Positions 1-10,500 of a DNA stretch of 64,000 nt are shown in pieces. Source of the DNA: Phanerochaete sordida (taxonomy: Eukaryota > Basidiomycota > Agaricomycetes > Polyporales > Phanerochaetaceae); assembly GCA_019973155.2 (NCBI GenBank), contig BPQB01000024.1:186001-250000 (forward strand). Reading direction: 5' to 3'. The notes under the pieces were generated by a model. That model was not told the origin of the DNA, did no database searches, and saw only the letters and a list, made by a program, of their open reading frames with translations. Both the position numbers and the translations under genes were made by a program. Each line of letters opens with the position of its first letter. Within the stretch, counting starts at the first letter, position 1.

Positions 1-1942
1 TTTGAGGTTCTCCGTTCTCTCGATGAAGATCCTTTTTGCGACACCGAAGACCCTGGTATCCCCACATCACCTTTGCTACGACATGCTGCGCCACCCGAGA
101 ACTCGCCTCGGAACCCCTCCACTGACTCCCCTAAGTCAAGCACGTTCACGCGCGCCACACCTGAAGCAGCAGCAACGCGCTCCCGGCTAGTCGCGTACGC
201 ACAAGCTACCTTTGCTCGTCAACAACGCTGCTTCCTCTTCCAGATCGTTGTCATTCGCGATGAGGCCCGGTTCATTCGCTGGGATCGCTCAGGCGCCATC
301 GTCACTCGCCGATTCTCCGTAATCGACCACCCACATCTGACCGAATTCCTCTGGCGATTCGACCATATGAGCGATCTGCAACGGGGCCGGGACTCCAGCG
401 CCACGCTCGCGTCTCGACGGGAGCTCAAGCTCTTCGAGGATGCGATGAGCAAGTTCCTTCGTTCGAACTCCTCAGGCGTACGGAAAATACCCGATGCCGA
501 CCGATCATTGGACACCACTGACACGTACCCAACGTGGAAGATACGCGTCGCGAACCAGGCGACAGGCGAGTCGACGGCACTTGTGACCCGACGGCCGTTC
601 GCAGGACATAGAGACATGTTTGGGCGCAGTACGCGCGCATACCTTGCCCTCGACCTCCGGACCTCTCGCCTCGTGTTTTTGAAAGATTCCTGGCGTGCCG
701 ATAACCCGCGGCTGCGCCCCGAGTTTCGTACCTACCAGGAGCTACGTGCTCATGACGTCCCATTCATTCCTTACCCAGCCTATGGCGGCGACGTGCATTC
801 CGCAGACGGATCTATGCACGAGACGACATGTCACTTGCTATCTAAGAAGAGAAGCAGCTGGCGCATCACTCACATCCGGCTTGAGGGTTTCATCCACCAT
901 CGCCTCGTCCAGGACATCGCCTATCCGCTGGAAACCATTCAAGATGAACGCGAGCTGATGCAGGCCTGTCATGACGCATTGATAGGCGAGCCCTTTCTCC
1001 AATCCGTCAAGCTACCAGCTCTCATATTGATTATTTCCAGCTCTCGATCGCGCCTATCGTGAGCTGGGCATAATTCATCGAGACATCAGTTCGATGAACG
1101 TCATGCTCACTCATGATGGAAAATGCGTGCTGTCCGATTGGGACCATGCTGGTACTCTTGACCAGAAAGCACGCGGAGTAGTGAGTACATCTAGCAGTCG
1201 ATGCGACCTTGCCCTAATGAAGCCATAGGGAACCTTCCAGTTCATGTCTGCTCGTCTGGTCGACCCTCAGTCCAAGGGTATCAACGAGCGCGTCGACGAT
1301 TTGGAATCTTTATTCTGGGTCCTGCTTTGGATTGCCATCCTGCGGTTTGGGGTGGGCTGGTGCGATAAGGATTTGCACTTCTTCCGCGACCCAGGGCCCA
1401 ACGATCCCTTCGATGCTGGAATGCGCAAAACCGACCACCTTCTCTCGCGTGGATACAGAGGACGCTTTAGGAGCAAGGCTTTTGCGATGTTTCTGCGGGA
1501 CATGGCGTCGACGTGGGCCACGTACAACCTCGCGCTCCCTTCTAATGACCCAGAAGAAGCAAGCGAACCTCGGCTTACATCCCCCGAGAACACACAGAAA
1601 TTAGAGCTCATGAAGGAGCCCTCTTTCTGGGCTGAAAAGATCATGTCCGGAATTCGCGCCTACGACGCTGAACAAGCCGCCGCTGGGAGAAACCCTCGGC
1701 AGCATCCTCTCGATCCGGACTCGCATCCCATAATGCCAGACCAAGACCGCTCCCCGCAGAACTGCCCCGCCGTAGCTCCCCTCAATGTGCCGGCAAGCGT
1801 GATAGCAGGTCGCAAGCGGAAGACCCCGCCGGAGGAGACGGCCGACGATCATCCTGGTGGAGGAACGAGAGAAGCAGAGGGCGCTGACCTACCCCGTCGA
1901 TCCAAACGTCTGAAGGCGGCGCGTAAAGCCTGTAGCTGCTGA
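1..1942 (+). CDS. FunK1-type protein kinase, subfamily I (FunK1-1), 5' end outside window
   Basis: Three exons are visible: <1-985, 1041-1180 and 1229-1942, giving 612 codons plus stop. The frame opens at base 1 (FEVLRSLDEDPFCD), matching an internal segment of the full-length relatives at 35.9, 38.9 and 55.1 kb, so roughly the first 130 residues are missing. The middle exon (140 nt, the same size in all four subfamily I genes) carries the catalytic loop IIHRDISSMNVML and SDWDHAG, a DWD replacing the usual DFG. The last exon starts GTFQFMSARL and ends in a basic tail with KRLK. FunK1 kinases are a fungal-specific family expanded in mushrooms; their substrates are unknown. The first visible intron begins with GC instead of GT (ATAG|GCGAGC, position 986), as in the gene at 35.9 kb. 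Family assignment is firm; function cannot be given. Confidence 0.85.
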
Positions 1943-2962
1943 CCTTGTGTGGCAGGGACCACTCACAGGCATCGCTAAGCGACGCCAAGCTTATACCAGA
2001 CCTTCGTGTACTTCGACTGTGGATGTAGAGACCACAGACTATTCCTGCACTGCGTGTCTTGCAACAGACTTGTGATACATACACCGTGGCCTTATAATAC
2101 AGCGAATAAATCAGACAGCAGAGTCGCCCATCGAGCTCAGCCCGACCACCCCTTTCTCATCAACGTGATCCATCGAATCGCTCTGCGGCAAAGGCCCAAT
2201 GTCCACCATCTCGTGCGTCTCCACCGTGATATTGACCTGGAGTCGTCTCAGCTAGCGCCATACAAGTCTGGAGCATGCCGACATACCTGAGGTCTGATGG
2301 ATCCCTTCGAACTGGTCGAGTTGGACTGAAACAGCCGTACGATGTCGGTTTGGGTATACTCTCTGGGCGTAGTAGGTCTTACCTCTTTGTCATCACCGTA
2401 GTTGGGGCCAAACTGCGGGATTGCGTCGCTGTCTACCTGGCGCGAATTGAGGCTAGATATGACAGAATTTGTGTATCTATACTGAGGTCAGTACGGCGGT
2501 CACGCAAAGGAAGCCATGCCCGGGAAATCTTGGAACCTACAGCTTCACGACCCCGTAGTTGAATATCATATGTATGCCGGATTCCTGTGTCGCACCGTCA
2601 GATATAGGCACGATGACATGTAGCAAGACTTACGGAAGCCAGGTACGAGATCATATGCGATGTGGTGAAGGATGCCGTCAGCAGTCCATTGGAGATGGTG
2701 GCTGGATCGCGCTGTCAGGGCTGATCGCGTCTTCGTGATACGATGCGAAGCGCACCGAATATAATCTTCTTGATAAGGGCGTCAGTTCGCTCGAAGCCAG
2801 TCCTGCGGCTGCTCTGTATCTGGCGTCAGGAACGGTGAGGATGGGGTCCGTGGACAGTCATACCAGGTACACGCTCAAAGTAGTGGCGATAGTCACATCG
2901 CAGATAGTGCCAGAGATCAACCAAGGCAGCGCGATGACCTGCACATTCAAGGTTAGACCTAG
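1943..2962. other. Intergenic stretch between FunK1-1 and the retrotransposon
   Basis: About 1 kb without a convincing gene. The frames present (for example 2006-2290 and 2275-2562) are short, lack family motifs and are not continued by plausible splicing. It should hold the 3' UTR of FunK1-1. The right edge is the pre-insertion target of the retrotransposon. Confidence 0.6.
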
Positions 2963-2967
2963 GTAGT
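2963..2967. repeat. Target site duplication, left copy (GTAGT)
   Basis: GTAGT directly precedes the 5' LTR and recurs at 13697-13701 directly after the 3' LTR. A 5-bp duplication is the size expected from a Ty3/gypsy integrase. Confidence 0.95.
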
Positions 2968-3246
2968 TGTGAGGGCCGCAGACCTCACGGAGTAGCGCCC
3001 GAGTTAAGCGCACGTCGGGAGACCTGCGCTTAGGGCGGATGAGCGCGCGCCCTCGCGCGCCAGGCGCATCACGTAGGGTTGATGCACCTGCCTTAACCAG
3101 TAGGTACTGTATAGCTAGTGATGCCGCCTTAAAAGTGAGGTCCCAGCCACCGAGGCTCGGGACTCACACATCTTGTAAATAACTCGGATCGTCTCGAATA
3201 TAGACGCGGTCAAGGTTCTTTACACGTGTGATCAAGAAACCTTACA
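2968..3246 (+). repeat. 5' LTR, 279 bp
   Basis: It begins TGTGAGG and ends CTTACA (TG...CA ends). It matches the LTR at 13418-13696 at every base. It opens with a GTGAGG/CCTCAC inverted repeat (2969-2988) and contains a GC-rich palindrome near 3041-3060 (GCGCGCG/CGCGCGC). A GTAAATAA element near 3175 is the best TATA-like candidate, which would put the transcript start around 3205-3212. Confidence 0.97.
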
Positions 3247-3403
3247 ATTTTTTGAACCTCCTTAACAAGTCAACAATTCGACATCAACCGACGAGTCTGC
3301 GCACTGCTCACACTCGCCGGTCACCGATCCAATTACACAACCAAAACAACACCAGACTCGGAATACACCAGTCTGAAAATACCGATTACGCTGTAAAGCG
3401 AAC
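3247..3403 (+). promoter_or_regulatory. Retrotransposon leader, including the primer-binding region
   Basis: 157 nt between the 5' LTR and the ORF1 start. The bases after the LTR (ATTTTTTGAACCTCC) do not begin with TGG, so no ordinary tRNA 3'-end complement is visible. GAACCT here is complementary to AGGTTC near the predicted transcript start in the LTR, which leaves self-priming of the Tf1 kind as a weak possibility. Confidence 0.5.
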
Positions 3404-6400
3404 ATGTCATCCCAAAACTCGTCCAAACTACCCAGAACCTCGAGCCAACGAACCACCGGCAACGGGAACGCCGAGGCTCCTACTGATGCGACCGCCACAA
3501 AGCCGTCGCATGGCAGGAACAAGTCTGTAGAACGACAGCACGTGTCGCCTGGCGCAGCCGGGGGCGCTCAAGATAGGGCGTCCATTCCCGGCAACGACGA
3601 TCAGAACGTGGAACACGCGCGAGAAGCGAAAACGGCACACCCTTCTACCACCCGCGACAAACAGCACTCCACCGCGGATAACCCACTCGCGCATGGCATG
3701 CCCGGTGCTCCCCGCGGGACCAGCGGAGATGCCATGCCGGAGAAGGACCGCGTGGGCGAAGACCAGAACCGGGGTAAGGGCAAGACGACCGAAGTCCCGG
3801 AGCAGACGATGGATGAAATCATCAAGCGGTTCGACCATAATGTCGCGTTGGTTTTCGAGGGATTCGACACCGTTGCGGAATCCATCGAAGAAACTCGCAA
3901 GAAGGCGGTCGCGCGTGAGGCCAAGAACTCCTCGGACCTACTCGCCAAACTGAAGGCACAGAGGGAGGCGTTGATTGGCATAGTGGACGAGACACGAGCG
4001 GAGATCGGGAAGGTGGCTAAAGGTAAGTACGTCACTTCCGATCTTCCGGGTATGACTGCCGCGCGCGGAAGTACCAAGACATCCGAAGAACGCGAGGACG
4101 CGTTGCGAGCGGAACTTCGCAAGCGCTCCAGAAGAGTCACTATCGAGGAAGTAACCGACGAGGAGGCAGACGTGGGGCACCCATCTCTGCCTCGCCGGGA
4201 GACAACTCGGACGGAACGGCCCCAACGTGGCCGGCAAGCTACGGTAGAAGATGCGTCGGACGACGAGGCAGACGCGGGAACCCCGCCTCTGCCTCGGCGT
4301 GATGCCCCTCCGCACCTGCACGGACCGACACACGACGAGCGGCTCCGGAAGTCCCATGTCCGGACGTCCCTGGATCAGCCAGTGGTGGTTCCGCCGGGGC
4401 TGTCGCGGAGTATGCCCAGTTCAGACGCTCGGGTCGCGGAGGAGGGCGGATATGACAACTCGCGTGCTTGGGCGCGACCTGCAAACCGCACGTCGCGCCG
4501 CGAGGACGACGAGCCGCAATCTATCTCGCAATATTTGGCGCGAGAGGACGTATCCCAGCCCCGCGAGGTCGTACTAACGGCCCCTGGACACGCGACACCC
4601 CGGGGTGATGCCTCGACTGGGCAGTACCTTCCATACACGACGTCCGCACTCCGATCCGCGTACGGAGTCACGGCTACGGCAGCAAGTGCAGCCGCGTCAA
4701 ACCCGTTCGCGGTGGACCCCTCGTTGGAGCCATTGCTGAAGCGCATGACCGACCACTTAGAACACATGGTGGGCGAGGCACGCAGCGGAACGGCCCTTAA
4801 GACGGGTGCGAAGGCGTCCTTACCCGAGGCATACGATGGCCGCAATGACCACGACGCATTCAACACGTGGATCAACGGGCTTGCGTCGTACTTGCGGATG
4901 TACTACCTCTGCGGGCCCGATTACGATGAGGACCGGATGCTGCACGCCGGCAACGCCCTGAGCGGAGAAGCACGCGAGTGGTGGACAGAGAAAGTGCTTG
5001 GCCCCCACTACCGGCGAGAGTACTCCTGGACGTTCATCGATGCCGTCCGTGCGCTATACATCCGTTTCGTCCGCGAAGGCTCGTCCCGCAAGGCTGCGCA
5101 TCGATTCCAGCACACCACCTACTCTAAGCAGAAGGGTGGGGCTAACGGGCTGCTGAATCGCCTGGAGAAGTACGCGGCGCGCATGGTGGTTCGCCCCGAC
5201 GAATACACCATGGCGCGGCGCTTCTACGACAGCTTGCCTTCGGAACTGGCCGCCACGGTCACGAAGATTCACCAGGTCCGGCCCGAGAACAGCAACGCGG
5301 CGACGCTCCTGTTCTGGGCCCAGAAAATCGAGGACGACGAGGACTACATCGCTCGACGCGAACGGGACTCAACGCGCAGCGCCCCTACGGCGTCGGCGAC
5401 TGCCCGTGGCAGCGCTCCCCGCGCCGGCCCCTCTGGCAACGGGCGGCGTGACGATAGGGCCCCGCGTCGGGATCGACCGACGGACTCACGTCCCTCGGCC
5501 GCGCCTGCGCGCCCTCGCGATAACGCCAGGGTATCGACCGCCGCGCGCGACCAGGGCCAGGCTCGACCGCGCGACGCCTCGCGTATTCAATGCTACAAGT
5601 GCAAAGGCTTCGGGCATTACTCGGGCGACTCGAGCTGCCCCCTGTTCGTGAAGCCATCGCTGCGGCGTATGGAGGCCGATGAGGAGGCCGAAGACCATCC
5701 CATTGATGGTGAAATCCAGGACCACACCCCTGTCACCGACGATCAGGCCCACCTCATGGTTCTCCGCACGGACGACGACTACCCCGCGCCCGACTGCGAG
5801 TCCGGGTCCGAATACCTCGGTGCTGGATCGCAGTACGACTCTGACCTGTCATACGAGCGAGCCAGCGACTTCGACACCGAGTCCACCAGCTCCGACGACG
5901 AGCGCGTGTACGCTATTCGCGTCGTTAGCGAAGACCTGCCGGCTCTCGTCCCACTGACCCGGGCGGCGGTGGCCACACTTCCTGACGCGGGCCCCGCCGT
6001 GTCTGCCGGGGGTACAGGGGACCCGGACGATCTTCCATCCCTACACACCGTATCCGACTCCTCGGTCGAAGATGACGATGTCGGGGCGCGCTCGGAGTAC
6101 TCCGCCTCGGACTACTCTGATCGCGCCGTGCCGCCGGTCGACGACGCGGCTGAGCATACGGTTGAGGTCAGCGAGGGCGCGGCCCCGGTGACCGTAACGC
6201 CTGATGACGACGGCAGCGATACAGCTCTCCCGGTGGTGACTGACGGCGCCCGTCTATACGCTGCGCTTGCGTCAATGTACGCGGAGCTGTCAGCGGGCGA
6301 ATTGGTCGACCGGGTCCGTACGATTATCGAGGGGTATCACCAGGAAGCGGTGTCGCTATTGGAGGAGAATGGGCGACTGAATCGACTGCTCGACGAGGCG

Positions 6401-7480
6401 TGCGCGCGGGCCGACGAATTGCGTGCCGAGCTCGCCGCCGCATCGGGCGGAGTCCTCGGGTACCGTCCGACTCCCCCCACGGCTTCTCCGTCTGCACACT
6501 CACAGCTCAGCAACCTGCGCACCGAGCTCGCGCACCGCGCGATGGAGGCCGCGCGCCAAGCCACTACCATCTCCGCACTCCGGGCCGAGATGCTACTGCT
6601 AGAGCGCGCGTTCCGACACGACGTCGACTTTGCGACCATTCAGCAAGTCAGCCGTAACGTTGCCCGACGCGACGCGCTGCGCCAACGTCTCGAGGACCTT
6701 GGCGGCGCCGTCGTCGGTGCTGATCCCGCGGCGGATCTTCCACTGTCGCCATTCGACAACGATCTCGCACACGTTAACGCGCGTATTCGCGCCTTGACGG
6801 GCTTTGACTTCGCGGACGACGAAGGGGTGACTGGCCCACTGGACCCAATAGGCGCGATGCTCCCTGAATCACTGGACACCGCGACGCCCCGAGCGCCTCT
6901 CCACGATGTCACGAACGCTCGCATGTTTGCCATGCGTGAGGACGACCCGCGGGTGTACCGTACTGCCATGCGCACTACGGGCTCCGCTCAGCAGCGCCCC
7001 CCGTCTGCTGCCAAGTGCATGACGATCCATGTGACGATCAATGGACTGAAAGCTCTGGCATTGATTGACACGGGTAGCACTATCAACTGTGTCAGCCCTG
7101 ACTTTGCTCGCGTCGCGAAGATTCCGGTGTTCGAACTCACGAACCCGGTTGGGCTTCAGCTCGGCTGCGTCGGGAGCCGCTCCCGCATCAACTACGGCAC
7201 GCGTGCCCTAGTCGACGTGGGCGGTCGTCGGGAAGAAACTTACTTCGACATAGTGAACGTCGACCACTACGACGTCATCCTCGGCATCCCGTACATGATC
7301 GCTACCGGGTTGCTGGTCGACTTCGCGCGCTATGCGATCCGCATGGGTGGATCGGTCATACCTGCGCTTAGGGGGGAGGGGCCCAGCAACAACGATAGTC
7401 AACGACGACGTGGACAATCAGTGCCCCCGAAAGCATCAACAACGCAGGCTGTACGCCACACTCGGTCGGCCAGCGCCTGA
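3404..7480 (+). CDS. gag-pro: Retrotransposon ORF1: Gag with aspartic protease
   Basis: A 1358-residue frame. The N-terminal 450 residues are charged and low in complexity. A retrotransposon Gag/capsid-like region follows at about 475-600 (YDGRNDHDAFNTWINGL and on). A zinc knuckle at about 730-745 reads C-X2-C-X4-H-X6-C, two residues longer than the classical C-X2-C-X4-H-X4-C. After an acidic stretch and coiled-coil segments, a pepsin-like retroviral protease carries the active-site motif ALIDTGSTINCV (DTGS at 1222-1225) near the C terminus. The protein should form the particle and bind the element RNA. It ends with TGA followed by CTA, in frame with ORF2. A copy of the element's polypurine tract lies inside this frame at 7367-7380, encoding LRGEG. 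Confidence 0.93.
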   Translation: MSSQNSSKLPRTSSQRTTGNGNAEAPTDATATKPSHGRNKSVERQHVSPGAAGGAQDRASIPGNDDQNVEHAREAKTAHPSTTRDKQHSTADNPLAHGMPGAPRGTSGDAMPEKDRVGEDQNRGKGKTTEVPEQTMDEIIKRFDHNVALVFEGFDTVAESIEETRKKAVAREAKNSSDLLAKLKAQREALIGIVDETRAEIGKVAKGKYVTSDLPGMTAARGSTKTSEEREDALRAELRKRSRRVTIEEVTDEEADVGHPSLPRRETTRTERPQRGRQATVEDASDDEADAGTPPLPRRDAPPHLHGPTHDERLRKSHVRTSLDQPVVVPPGLSRSMPSSDARVAEEGGYDNSRAWARPANRTSRREDDEPQSISQYLAREDVSQPREVVLTAPGHATPRGDASTGQYLPYTTSALRSAYGVTATAASAAASNPFAVDPSLEPLLKRMTDHLEHMVGEARSGTALKTGAKASLPEAYDGRNDHDAFNTWINGLASYLRMYYLCGPDYDEDRMLHAGNALSGEAREWWTEKVLGPHYRREYSWTFIDAVRALYIRFVREGSSRKAAHRFQHTTYSKQKGGANGLLNRLEKYAARMVVRPDEYTMARRFYDSLPSELAATVTKIHQVRPENSNAATLLFWAQKIEDDEDYIARRERDSTRSAPTASATARGSAPRAGPSGNGRRDDRAPRRDRPTDSRPSAAPARPRDNARVSTAARDQGQARPRDASRIQCYKCKGFGHYSGDSSCPLFVKPSLRRMEADEEAEDHPIDGEIQDHTPVTDDQAHLMVLRTDDDYPAPDCESGSEYLGAGSQYDSDLSYERASDFDTESTSSDDERVYAIRVVSEDLPALVPLTRAAVATLPDAGPAVSAGGTGDPDDLPSLHTVSDSSVEDDDVGARSEYSASDYSDRAVPPVDDAAEHTVEVSEGAAPVTVTPDDDGSDTALPVVTDGARLYAALASMYAELSAGELVDRVRTIIEGYHQEAVSLLEENGRLNRLLDEACARADELRAELAAASGGVLGYRPTPPTASPSAHSQLSNLRTELAHRAMEAARQATTISALRAEMLLLERAFRHDVDFATIQQVSRNVARRDALRQRLEDLGGAVVGADPAADLPLSPFDNDLAHVNARIRALTGFDFADDEGVTGPLDPIGAMLPESLDTATPRAPLHDVTNARMFAMREDDPRVYRTAMRTTGSAQQRPPSAAKCMTIHVTINGLKALALIDTGSTINCVSPDFARVAKIPVFELTNPVGLQLGCVGSRSRINYGTRALVDVGGRREETYFDIVNVDHYDVILGIPYMIATGLLVDFARYAIRMGGSVIPALRGEGPSNNDSQRRRGQSVPPKASTTQAVRHTRSASA
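7367..7380 (+). repeat. Internal copy of the polypurine tract (central position)
   Basis: CTTAGGGGGGAGGG, identical over 14 bases to the tract at 13404-13417 just upstream of the 3' LTR. It lies about 100 nt before the end of ORF1, at the gag/pol border. Confidence 0.75.
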
Positions 7481-7486
7481 CTACGC
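7478..7486 (+). promoter_or_regulatory. Candidate leaky stop codon context (TGA CTA CGC) between ORF1 and ORF2
   Basis: The ORF1 stop is TGA followed by CTA. The same frame stays open through 28 further codons into the ORF2 ATG at 7565 and on to 10843. UGA followed by CUA is a well-known readthrough-promoting context in viruses and some cellular genes. This would make a Gag-Pol fusion of about 2,480 residues. It is an inference from position and context only. Confidence 0.5.
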
Positions 7487-7564
7487 TCGGGCATACAAGA
7501 AAACACCCCGGTCGGGCAGGACCCTACCGAAGACACAGCGCCGGACGCCCAGCACCTCCACAGC

Positions 7565-10500
7565 ATGAAGGCAGAAGCAACTCCTCCAACGGAGCAGTTG
7601 CTTGAGGCCAAACGTGCGAAGTGGTTTCACGAATTTGAAGATATTACGAGTGGCGTACCGGAACGACTACCACCACTCCGGGAGATCAATCATCGCATCC
7701 CACTGGTTGACGACGCAATGAACTACCGCTATCACTTACCGCGCTGCGCGGAAGCAGTCAAGCCGGCCTTGATGGAGAAGATACAGAGGTACACACGAGC
7801 ACACTGGTGGAAACCAGCAACGGTCCCGCAAGCGGCACCGATGCTGTGCATCCCGAAGAAGGATGGTGGACTCCGGACCGTCGTCGACTGCCGCCGACGT
7901 AACGACAACACCGTGAAGGATGTTACGCCGTTCCCAGACCAGGAGCAGATCCGAATGGATGTAGCCCGTGCGCCATTCCGCTCGAAGATTGACCTGTCAG
8001 ACGCATACGAGCAGATCCGCGTAGAACCGGCGGATGTCGGCAAGACGGCATTCGCTACGGTGTACGGGACGATGCTGAGCAACGTCATGCAACAGGGCGA
8101 CTGCAATGGGCCAGCGACATTCCAACGCCTGATGACGCATGTCTTCCGGGATTACATCGGCATCTTTGTCCATGTATATCTGGACGACATATTCATCTAC
8201 TCCGACTCGGCTGAGGATCACGAGCGGCACTTGCGCACGGTCTTCGAGACCCTCCGCGAGAACCACTTGTTCCTCAAGGCCAAAAAATGCGACCTGTACT
8301 CTACCCGAATGGACTGCCTGGGCCATATAATCGATGACGAAGGGCTGCACGCAGACGCCGACAAGATGGCGCGAGTCCGCGAGTGGCGCACCCCACGGAA
8401 TTACCACGACGTGCAGCGCTTCCTCGGCTTGGTGCAGTACTTAGCGCACTTCATGCCCGACGTCTCCGCGTATACCGGACCCCTGTCCGCTATCACGCGG
8501 AACGGCCATACGTTCGACTGGCGGCCACTACACCAACGGTGTTTTGACACCATCAAACACCTTGCGTGCAAGGCGCCGATCCTTAAGCCCATCGACCCGG
8601 CAAGAGCCGAGCCCATTTGGGTCATCTGCGACGCGTCCACCTCGGGAGTCGGGGCGTTCTATGGACAAGGACCTGCCTGGACGAATTGCCGTCCCGCTGG
8701 GTTCATGTCTCGCAAGTTCACGGATGCGCAGCACGCGTACCGGGTATTCGAGCTGGAGACGCTGGCCATCCTGGAAGCACTGATGAAGTGGGAAGACAAG
8801 CTCCTCGGCCGAAAGATCACTATCGTCACCGACCACAAGGCACTGGAATTTTTCAAGACACAATCTCGATTGTCCAACCGGCAGACGCGATGGATGGAGT
8901 TCATGGCCCGGTTTGACTACGACATAGTCTACGTGAAGGGAATCTCCAACAAAGTTGCAGATTCCTTCTCGCGTTACTTCGCCAGCGACCTCCCGGACGA
9001 GGTACATACTACAGACGACTACGTGAATGTCGACACCCGACTGGACCCTGACGGCGAAGACCTGCCACTCCATCGCGCCGAAGAACTGCGTGCAATGCGA
9101 GTTGGACCCACGGAAGCACATGTCACTCGGCCACGAACACGACTCTTCACTCGGCAACAGCTCGAAGCACGCCATGCTGAGGCGCAACAGCTCGCTGCCG
9201 ACACTACCGCGGCCGCGTCCGTCACCGGAGTCGCCGGGACGATGGCCGAGGCCGACCCTACTGTAGGCACGGAGGACAAGGCAACCGAGGCGGCGCCACT
9301 GCCAAAGGCACTCGCGTCGCCGTCCGAACTACTCGAGGCTGCTAGGGCAGGATACACCGCGGACTCCACATTCGCCAAGGTGATCCAAGCCCCGAAGCAC
9401 TATGCTACGTTCACAGTGGACGACGGTCTGATCTACTCCACCAATCGACTAGGGCAGCGAGTGCTCTGCTTACCACGGACACGTCTCGGCAGGCAGTCCC
9501 TTACGGGCGCAGTAATTTCGGCTGCCCACACAACCATTGGGCATTTCGGGTCGCGCAAAACCAGCGAGTACGTGCGCCGGTGGTATTGGTGGCCCACCCT
9601 CGGACGAGACATCGACAAATTCTGCGCGTCGTGCGGGATTTGTCAGACGGTGAAGCCCAGCACGCAAATGCCTGCCGGGCTCCTACACTCATTACCGGTC
9701 CCCACACGACCCTGGGGGTCTATCGCGATGGACTTCCTGGGGCCGTTCCCGGAATCCCTCGAGGCCAATTACCTGTGGGTGGTATTGTGCCGCCTGACCT
9801 CCCTCGTCCACCTCATCCCCGTTCGCACTACCGTCAGTGCGGTCGAGCTCGCTTGGGTCTTTGTACGCGACATCGTGCGCCTCCATGGACTCCCAGACTC
9901 GATCGTGTCGGACCGCGACTCCAAATTCACGTCACGGTTCTGGCAGGAGGTGCACCGCCTGCTCGGCACACGGCTGCTGATGTCGACGGCGTTCCATCCC
10001 CAAACCGACGGCGCGACGGAGCGCGCGAACCGTTCCATCTCCCAGGTGCTCCGTGCAGTGGTGCAGCCCAACCAGAAGGATTGGGCGAACCAACTGCCGC
10101 TCGTAGAGTTTGCGCTGAACGCTAGCGTGAGCAGCTCCACCGGCTACGCGCCGTTCGAGCTGACTTACGGGGCGATGCCGCGCATGGCCCAACCGAACAT
10201 CTCTGAGAAGGTTGCTCCAGGCGTACGGCGGTTCGCCGAGCACGCTCGCGAGGTGCTCCTGCGCGCCCACGACGCCATCATAGACAGTCGGGTGCACCAG
10301 ACGTACCACGCCAACAAGGCTCGCCGGGATGAAGATATCCACCACAGCGCCCTGACCCCGATTGCCGTCGGTGATTTGGTTTACTTGTCTACCGAAAACC
10401 TCGCACTGCCCAAAGGACGCGCGCGGAAACTGGCACCGCGGTTTATCGGACCCTATCCGGTGGTGGTGGCTCATCCGTCTACGTCCACGTACACGCTTGA

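Noticed and set aside
3247..3270. tRNA primer-binding site after the 5' LTR
   Set aside because: The sequence does not begin with TGG and does not resemble the 3' end complement of common primer tRNAs.
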